From positions 17,219 to 81,218 of the forward strand of contig CAYHQQ010000013.1 in NCBI GenBank assembly GCA_964358855.1: DNA of 64,000 nucleotides, in the 5' to 3' direction. Below, one piece after another: positions 58,356 through 64,000 of the stretch; within the stretch, counting starts at the first letter, position 1, and the number at the start of each line of letters is the position of its first letter. This DNA is from UBA2396 sp038042175 (GTDB lineage Bacteria > Planctomycetota > Phycisphaerae > Phycisphaerales > UBA1924). Made by a program: the position numbers and the translations under genes. Under the pieces are notes generated by a model, which searched no databases, had not been told where the DNA came from, and worked only from the letters and a program-made list of their open reading frames with translations.

Positions 58356-59968
58356 CCTCTCCTGATCCCGCCCGCAAGGTAGCCCCGGGCCACCTCAAAC
58401 ACCGGGCCGGCCCCCATCGTCACCACAAGATCGCCCGCCACGCACAACTCCTGGAGCTTCTCCACAATCGCCGAGAACGGCGAGAGCTGCATCGCATTGA
58501 CGCCCCGGGCCGTCAGCCGGTCGACCAGGTCCTGAGCCGTTACCTTCTGCCGCTCTTCCTCGCTGTCGCGGACGAAGTAAATGTCGGGCACGATGACGAT
58601 ATCCGCCGAGCTGAAGCTCTGGGCGAACTCCTCCATTAGGTGCCTCGTGCGGCTGTGCTGGTGGGGCTGAAACACGCACACGAGCCGCCCGCCCTTGTCC
58701 TCGGGTCGCTCATAGCCGCGCAGCGCCCGCAGAGTCACGTCGATCTCCGTGGGATGGTGCCCGTAGTCGTCGTAAACGCGTACAGCGCCACCGGCAACCT
58801 GCCGCTCACCCAGAAACTGCATCCGCCGGTCGATCCCGCGGAACTCGCACAGGCTCGCGGCCAGCACCTTCGCGTCCGCCCCCACCATCGTGCCCAGCGC
58901 CACCGCCACCGCCGCGTTGAACGCCATGTGCTCGCCGGGGATCCGCATCGTCCACGACGCGACCTCGCCCCGGTCGTGCGACAACGTCACCCGCCGAGCC
59001 GGCGTGTCGAACGCGATCACCCAGTCGGCCGCGGGCGTGAACCCGATCGTCTCCACCAGGCACTTGAGCCCCGCCGTCACTTCCTTGCGGTGCGCCCCCT
59101 CGTGGGCGATCAAAAGCCTCCCGCCCAAGTTCTCAGGCGGCAAGAGCGACGCAAAGTGCCGGAAGCTCTCGATGATCTCGTCGATCGACTTGTACATGTC
59201 CAGGTGATCGGCCTCAACCGAGCTGATCGAGGCGATCGTCGGATAAAAGTGATGGAACGAGCGATTGAACTCGCACGCCTCGGCCACCAGCACCCCGGGC
59301 CTGCCCGCCATCGGACCCGTCGCCACCTTGGCCGCCCCAAGGCGAAACCCCGTCCCCTCCTCAACCAGCCCGCTGCGTTTGGAAGCCGTCCCGATGCTGC
59401 CCTTGAGCAACTGCCGCGACGTCGCCCCGACAATCACCGTCGGGTCGATCCCGGCGTCCGTCAAGGCCGTCCCCAGCATCGCCGTCGTCGAGCTCTTCCC
59501 GTGCGTCCCCGCAATCGCGATCCCCGTCGACCCCAGCATGCTCCGCCCCAGCGCCTGGGCGTACGCCATCGTCGCCACCCCGCGACGCCTGGCCTCGACC
59601 AGTTGCGGATGCTCTGGCTTGACCGCCGCCGAGTACACGACCAGATCGCACACGTCGGGCAGCCAACCCCGGGTCTGGTCAAACCCGATCTCGATCCCCT
59701 CGCCCATCAGGGCCGCCGTCGACTCCTGCGGCGAGCTGTCCGATCCGCTCACCTGGGCCCCCCTGGTTCGCAGCATCCGGGCCAGCCCCGACATGCCGCA
59801 CCCGCCGATCCCGATGAAGTAAACCGCACGGCCCGCGACCTCAACCCGCTCGACCCCCGCGGGGGTCGGCAGAGCCGAGGGCAACGGAATGGGGCGACGG
59901 ATGGGCATGTCCAGCGGCGGGGGATTCAGGGCGAGCGTTACCGAAGTCGACACAAGCGATGCAGTCAT
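58352..59968 (-). CDS. murC: UDP-N-acetylmuramate--L-alanine ligase MurC
   Basis: A 538-residue Mur ligase that adds L-Ala to UDP-MurNAc. After a nonconserved N-terminal tail of about 45 residues, the core begins at YFIGIGGCGMSGLARML; the P-loop is GTHGKSSTTAML, and later motifs include ISSVEADHLDMYKS, the domain-3 YDDYGHHPTEI and VCVFQPHQHSRT. ATG 59968 is chosen over TTG 59986; an internal ATG at 59908 would remove part of the tail. It is first in the mur run and reads away from the beta-helix gene. Confidence 0.95.
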   Translation of the reverse strand: MTASLVSTSVTLALNPPPLDMPIRRPIPLPSALPTPAGVERVEVAGRAVYFIGIGGCGMSGLARMLRTRGAQVSGSDSSPQESTAALMGEGIEIGFDQTRGWLPDVCDLVVYSAAVKPEHPQLVEARRRGVATMAYAQALGRSMLGSTGIAIAGTHGKSSTTAMLGTALTDAGIDPTVIVGATSRQLLKGSIGTASKRSGLVEEGTGFRLGAAKVATGPMAGRPGVLVAEACEFNRSFHHFYPTIASISSVEADHLDMYKSIDEIIESFRHFASLLPPENLGGRLLIAHEGAHRKEVTAGLKCLVETIGFTPAADWVIAFDTPARRVTLSHDRGEVASWTMRIPGEHMAFNAAVAVALGTMVGADAKVLAASLCEFRGIDRRMQFLGERQVAGGAVRVYDDYGHHPTEIDVTLRALRGYERPEDKGGRLVCVFQPHQHSRTRHLMEEFAQSFSSADIVIVPDIYFVRDSEEERQKVTAQDLVDRLTARGVNAMQLSPFSAIVEKLQELCVAGDLVVTMGAGPVFEVARGYLAGGIRRG

Positions 59969-60160
59969 GGGAACTGTATCGGCCAATCTGGTCCCAAAAC
60001 CACAGAGTCAACGCACACCTGCTCGCTCGATTTCCACCCGCCAAGAACCCTGCCAATCACTCCCGCCCTTCGCCGACGCTCGTTACGGGACGGGGCGCGC
60101 CATCGCCATCGCCCGCCCTTGGAACTGGGGCCTCCCGCCCCGTGATTCGAGTGCTTTTCC

Positions 60161-60189
60161 TTGTTCGGACCGCCCGCTCCCGGTAGACT
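60161..60189 (+). promoter_or_regulatory. Sigma-70-type promoter of the beta-helix gene
   Basis: TTGTTC (60161-60166), 17-base spacer, TAGACT (60184-60189). It lies about 100 bases before ATG 60291, so the mRNA has a leader with an AGGAG ribosome site at 60280-60284. Confidence 0.55.
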
Positions 60190-60290
60190 GGCCCGCGAGC
60201 GGTTTGACCCGGGCGCAATCGCCCGGCAAAGTGTTCGCCCCTGCGTTCACGAGGCATGGCGCCTCTCGCGCTTGTGTTCAGGAGCATGCC

Positions 60291-62408
60291 ATGACACTCC
60301 CGTCGCCCGTCTCGCTCACCAGACCCGCCGGCGCCATCGCCTCTGCCATCGCCGCATTGATCGCCGCATTGATCGCCGCCGCCGGGCACGCTCAGACCAT
60401 CTCCTTCGACAACTCCTGCGGCACCCTCCTCTGGCAATCCTCCTGTCAGTCCTTCACGCCCCCCGACCAGTGCTTCTGCTACAACAACTGGAACACCGGA
60501 ACCGTGGTGACCCCCGAGTGCTCCGCGTGCCCGAACGAACCCGGACCCGCCGACTCGGTCTTCATCGGTAACTTCATCGTCGAGAACAACACAACCGCCG
60601 ACATCGCCAATCTCACCACCAGCGTCCTCTTCCGCAACACCGGCGGCCTGCTCGTCTCGGGCTCCGCGCTCTACCAGGGCCCTGTGACCTCCACCGGCTA
60701 CTTCGGCGGCACCGGAATACACGAGTTCCTCGCCCCGGTCTCCAGCAACGGCTCCGCAAACGCCGGACTCGCCGTCTACTGGCCCGCTCGCGCCCACTTC
60801 TACGACACCCTCGACATCATCCCCGGCGGCACCATCTACATCTACTCCGAAACCTTTAACCACGACCTGTGCACCTGGCGCTCAAGCGGAACCGAGTCCT
60901 TCTTCATCGACGCCTCTGGCGGCGGCGGCGAGCTTTCCGTCTTCCGCAACCTGCAAGGCGCCACCCTCCTTGCCACCGACAACGGCACCATGCGCGGCAT
61001 CACCGCCGTCGGCCACCTCGAAAACCGCGGGCTCTTCCAAAAAGACGGCGGCACCGGCGAGACCACCATCACCTGCGAGTTCAAGAACCGCCCCACCGGC
61101 GTCATCGACATCCGCACCGGCACCCTCAAGTTCGACGTCTACGGAAACTTCGAGGGCTCCGCGCAGATCGCCTCCAACACCTCACTTCTCCTCACCGGCT
61201 CCTACGCCTTTCCCTCCACGTTCAGTTCTACCGGCCAGGGCCTCTTCATCCTCGACGGCGGCACACTCTCCACCGCCCCAGGCGCTACCGCGACCTTCGC
61301 ACGTCTGGACCTCCGCTCCTCCAACAACGTCTGCAACCTTTACGGCTCCGGCGCCATCCATGTCACCACCGCCGCCTCACTCTCAGGGCGTTGGCACGAT
61401 GCCGGCACCATGAACCTCCTCCCAGCCTGCCAGACGCAGATCAACTCCAACATCCTCGAACTCCAGAACAACTTCACCCTCAACAACCACGGCACCCTTA
61501 CCTGGACCATGCCCGGCATCGCCATCGCCGCCGGCGGCTCCCTCAACAACCTCGCCGGCGCAACCCTCGAAATCACCGGCACCCACGCGATGGGCGGCTA
61601 CGGCTTCAGCGGCGACGGCACCCTCAACAACGCCGGCCTCATGCGCAAGTCCGCCGGCGATCGCACCGAAATCGCCCTCCCGTTCGTCAACACCGGACGC
61701 ATCGAGTGCATCGCGGGCCGCCTCGCCTTCGTCGACTTCCGCCAGACCGCCGGCGAAACCGTGCTCATGGGCGGCGTCATCGACGCCGACTACCAGCAAG
61801 ACCCTCTCCGCATCGAAGGCGGTCGCCTCAGCGGCAACGGCATCGTCCGCGGGCCGCTCCTCAACGTCGCCGGCACCGTCAGCCCGGGCGATTCCGCCGG
61901 CACCATCACCCTCGCCGAGAGCTTCTACGGCCACGGTTTCACCCAGGGCCCCGGCGGCACGCTGGACATCGAGATCGGCGGCGACCTCCCCGGCTCCGGC
62001 TATGACCAGCTCCTGAGCATCTCCAACCACTCCTTCCTCAACGACATCCACCTCGATGGCACGCTCCGCGTCCGCCTCATCAACGGCTACGCCCCGTCAA
62101 GCGGAACCTTCGACGTCGTGCTTCGCCAAGGCATCGGAACCATGTCCGGCACCTTCGCCACCTTGGATGCCCCGCCCGGCTTCACCGTCGAATACCTCTC
62201 CGACCGCGTCCGCCTGCACTACAACGCCACCTGCGCCGCCGACTTCGATGGCGACGGAACCGTCGACTTCTTCGATTACGACGCCTTCGTCAACTGCTTC
62301 GAAGCCCTCTACTGCCCGCCAAACACCACCGCCGACTTCGATGGCGACGCAACCGTCGACTTCTTCGACTACGACGCGTTCGTGGTCGCGTTTGAGACGC
62401 CGTGCTGA
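60291..62408 (+). CDS. Secreted beta-helix-like protein with C-terminal dockerin-type calcium loops
   Basis: A 705-residue exported protein. The signal peptide spans about residues 1-35 (AIASAIAALIAALIAAAGHAQ). A Cys-rich part follows (seven Cys in about 65 residues), then a long region of Asn/Gly/Thr-rich strands (NNAGLMRKSAGD, NRGLFQKDGGTG, HGTLTWTMPG) like autotransporter or beta-helix repeats. It ends with two copies of ADFDGDGTVDFFDYDAFV, the dockerin-like EF-hand pair common on exported planctomycete proteins, where a surface or secretion function is assumed. Promoter and AGGAG site fit ATG 60291. Substrate or partner unknown. Confidence 0.85.
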   Translation: MTLPSPVSLTRPAGAIASAIAALIAALIAAAGHAQTISFDNSCGTLLWQSSCQSFTPPDQCFCYNNWNTGTVVTPECSACPNEPGPADSVFIGNFIVENNTTADIANLTTSVLFRNTGGLLVSGSALYQGPVTSTGYFGGTGIHEFLAPVSSNGSANAGLAVYWPARAHFYDTLDIIPGGTIYIYSETFNHDLCTWRSSGTESFFIDASGGGGELSVFRNLQGATLLATDNGTMRGITAVGHLENRGLFQKDGGTGETTITCEFKNRPTGVIDIRTGTLKFDVYGNFEGSAQIASNTSLLLTGSYAFPSTFSSTGQGLFILDGGTLSTAPGATATFARLDLRSSNNVCNLYGSGAIHVTTAASLSGRWHDAGTMNLLPACQTQINSNILELQNNFTLNNHGTLTWTMPGIAIAAGGSLNNLAGATLEITGTHAMGGYGFSGDGTLNNAGLMRKSAGDRTEIALPFVNTGRIECIAGRLAFVDFRQTAGETVLMGGVIDADYQQDPLRIEGGRLSGNGIVRGPLLNVAGTVSPGDSAGTITLAESFYGHGFTQGPGGTLDIEIGGDLPGSGYDQLLSISNHSFLNDIHLDGTLRVRLINGYAPSSGTFDVVLRQGIGTMSGTFATLDAPPGFTVEYLSDRVRLHYNATCAADFDGDGTVDFFDYDAFVNCFEALYCPPNTTADFDGDATVDFFDYDAFVVAFETPC

Positions 62409-62463
62409 CCCCGAGCAGTACCCCGCGCATTCGCGGCGAGATCATGTCTGGAATATTCCCAGG

Positions 62464-62480
62464 TCCGAAGTCACTTCGGA
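62464..62480. other. Perfect hairpin between the beta-helix gene and pntA
   Basis: TCCGAAG / CTTCGGA with a TCA loop, in the 220-base gap. No T-run follows, so it is not a standard terminator. The rest of the gap shows nothing I can name. Confidence 0.45.
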
Positions 62481-62628
62481 TATGGCTACTCTCTGCCCCG
62501 GTCGCAATCACCACTCCTATCAACCCTCCCCACTTGCAATCGGCCGCGAACCGGGCACAATAGAAGACTTCCACGTCCCGAATGCTCCCAAACCCCGCTC
62601 CCTTCCCTCTGCAAAAGCCCGAACCCTG

Positions 62629-64000
62629 ATGAGAGTCGTCATTCCCAAGGAAATCCACGCCGGCGAACGCCGCGTCGCCGCCACCCCGCAGACGGTGCTC
62701 AAACTCTGCAAGCTCGGCTTCAAGGTCCTCATCCAGTCCGGTGCCGGCCTGGACACCAATCTTTCTGACGCCGCCTACGTCGAGGCCGGTGCCACCATCG
62801 TCGAAGACGTCCGCGCCCTGTGGGCCGAGTCCAAGGTCGTCCTCAAGGTCCGCCCCCCCGAGCAGAATGCCGCCCTGTCCATGCACGAGGCCGACCTCAT
62901 CCGCGAGGGTGGCCTCCTCATCTGCTTCATGTGGCCCGCCCAGAACCGCCCGCTGCTCGACCGCCTCTGCGCCCGCAAGGTGACGACCCTCGCGATGGAC
63001 TGCGTGCCGCGCATCTCCCGCGCCCAGAAGATGGACGCCCTCAGCGCCATGGCCAACATCGCCGGCTACCGCGCCATCATCGAGGCCGCCAACAACTACC
63101 CCCGCTTCTTCGCCGGCCAGATGACCGCCGCCGGCAAAACCGATCCGGCAAAGGTCCTGGTCATCGGCGCCGGCGTCGCCGGCCTCTCGGCCATCGGTGC
63201 CGCCCGCTCGCTGGGCGCCATCGTCCGCGCCTTCGACCCCCGCGCCGCCACACGCGACCAAGTCAAGAGCATGGGCGCCGAATACCTCGAGCTCGACGTC
63301 CACGAGGAAGGCGAAGGCGCCGGCGGCTACGCCAAGGAAATGTCCAACTCCTTCGTTCAGGCCGAGATGGCCCTCTTCGCCGCCCAGGCGATGCAGGTTG
63401 ACATCATCGTTACCACCGCCCTCATCCCCGGCAAGCCCGCCCCCAAGCTCATCACCGCCGGCATGGTCGAGAGCATGAAGCCCGGCTCGGTCATCGTCGA
63501 TCTCGCCGCCGAGCAGGGCGGAAACTGTGCGATGACCAAGCCCGGCGAGGTCTGCACCCACAAGGGCGTCACGATCATCGGCTACACCGATCTCCCCGGG
63601 CGCATGGCCAGCCTTTCCAGCCAGCTCTACGGCACCACCGTCATGGCCCTGCTCGAGGAGACCTTCAAGGACGGCAAGATCGTCATCAACACCGCCGATC
63701 AAGTCGTCCGCGGCGCCCTGGTCACGCACGAAGGCCAGATTACCTGGCCGCCCCCGACCCCGCCCCCGCCGCCCGAACCCGGTGTCGCCGCCAAGAGCCC
63801 ACCAGTCGAGCGAGCGGTACACGAGGAGAAACACGAGGCCAAGACGTCCGCGCCGGGACTCACAGCCCTCTGGGCCGCACTCGCCGGGCTCGCCATGCTT
63901 GGCATCGGCCTCTCGGCCCCCGCTTCCTTCCTGGGCCACTTCACCGTCTTCATCCTCGCCTGCTTCGTCGGCTGGCAGGTCGTTTGGAACGTCAAACCCG
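62629..64000 (+). CDS. pntA: NAD(P) transhydrogenase subunit alpha PntA, 3' truncated by window edge
   Basis: The frame runs open to the right edge (457 codons seen). The alpha-1 domain starts MRVVIPKEIHAGERRVAATP, has the NAD-binding loop VLVIGAGVAGLSAIGAARSLGA and the segment AEYLELDVHEEGEG then TALIPGKPAPKLIT. A proline-rich linker (PPPTPPPPPEPG) leads into membrane helices (LWAALAGLAMLGIGLSA and FTVFILACFVGWQVVW), so alpha-1 and alpha-2 are joined in one chain as in E. coli (510 residues). About 50 residues are missing at the end. PntA and PntB transfer hydride between NADH and NADP+ driven by the proton gradient; pntB should follow outside the window. Confidence 0.95.
   Translation, partial: MRVVIPKEIHAGERRVAATPQTVLKLCKLGFKVLIQSGAGLDTNLSDAAYVEAGATIVEDVRALWAESKVVLKVRPPEQNAALSMHEADLIREGGLLICFMWPAQNRPLLDRLCARKVTTLAMDCVPRISRAQKMDALSAMANIAGYRAIIEAANNYPRFFAGQMTAAGKTDPAKVLVIGAGVAGLSAIGAARSLGAIVRAFDPRAATRDQVKSMGAEYLELDVHEEGEGAGGYAKEMSNSFVQAEMALFAAQAMQVDIIVTTALIPGKPAPKLITAGMVESMKPGSVIVDLAAEQGGNCAMTKPGEVCTHKGVTIIGYTDLPGRMASLSSQLYGTTVMALLEETFKDGKIVINTADQVVRGALVTHEGQITWPPPTPPPPPEPGVAAKSPPVERAVHEEKHEAKTSAPGLTALWAALAGLAMLGIGLSAPASFLGHFTVFILACFVGWQVVWNVKP

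Noticed and set aside
62464..62480. Terminator after the beta-helix gene.
   Set aside because: The stem is perfect but no T-run follows, so a rho-independent terminator is not supported.

Overview
The window is high-GC bacterial DNA, almost fully coding, and most likely comes from a planctomycete of the Phycisphaerae type. Reasons: a secreted beta-helix-like protein ending in two DFDGDGTVDFFDYD calcium loops (60291-62408), a large MoxR/DUF58/vWA envelope cluster, an LpoB plus COG3014 lipoprotein pair, a murC-murB-ddl-ftsQ remnant not followed by ftsA or ftsZ, LPS genes (kdsD-kdsC-lptC) that imply an outer membrane, and repeat families (CACGGAG strings, GGGCTGGAAGCCC palindromes) that I associate with this phylum. 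The assignment is inference; no rRNA is present.

Layout. 1-2128: the end of a 2-oxoacid dehydrogenase E2 gene and a secreted alpha/beta hydrolase. 2141-19593 (minus): eleven co-directional genes read from a COG3014 lipoprotein and an LpoB-like lipoprotein through an NHL lipoprotein, a vWA/amidotransferase-like membrane protein, MoxR, an EF-hand exported protein, DUF58, a BatA-like vWA protein, a large membrane protein, an ABC ATPase and an ABC-2 permease. Most joints are 1-4 base stop/start overlaps. 19738-24248: fatty acid desaturase, cyclopropane fatty acid synthase, ribosomal protein L19, a cyclodeaminase-like protein, a YkgJ-type Cys-cluster protein and a DUF2314 protein. 24301-29533: a doubtful hypothetical, an ECF sigma factor, a small membrane protein, then a second copy of the membrane-protein/ABC-ATPase pair without a permease. 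29730-34782: repeat clusters, a Sua5-type enzyme fused to an extra domain, an SH3-like exported protein, a small anchored protein and an outer-membrane beta-barrel.

34984-45084 is a complete kdpFABC-kdpDE potassium system. It starts with an unlisted 56-residue membrane peptide, is interrupted by an antisense SUKH-like gene between kdpB and kdpC and by a DUF6714-like gene between kdpC and kdpD, and ends inside an antisense tRNA-Gly(CCC). 45194-52350: exported endonuclease/exonuclease/phosphatase-fold protein, LptC-like giant protein, KdsC, KdsD and ScpA. 52519-59968 (minus): ribokinase, GreA, a membrane protein, FtsQ-like, Ddl, MurB, MurC. The window ends with the beta-helix-like protein and a 3'-truncated pntA.

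Two window-wide patterns matter. Many operon-leading genes have a TANNNT hexamer only 6-8 bases before the start codon, which suggests leaderless transcription. Palindromic repeat families sit in the gaps and in two cases have been read into proteins (KdpB linker, Sua5 C-terminus).
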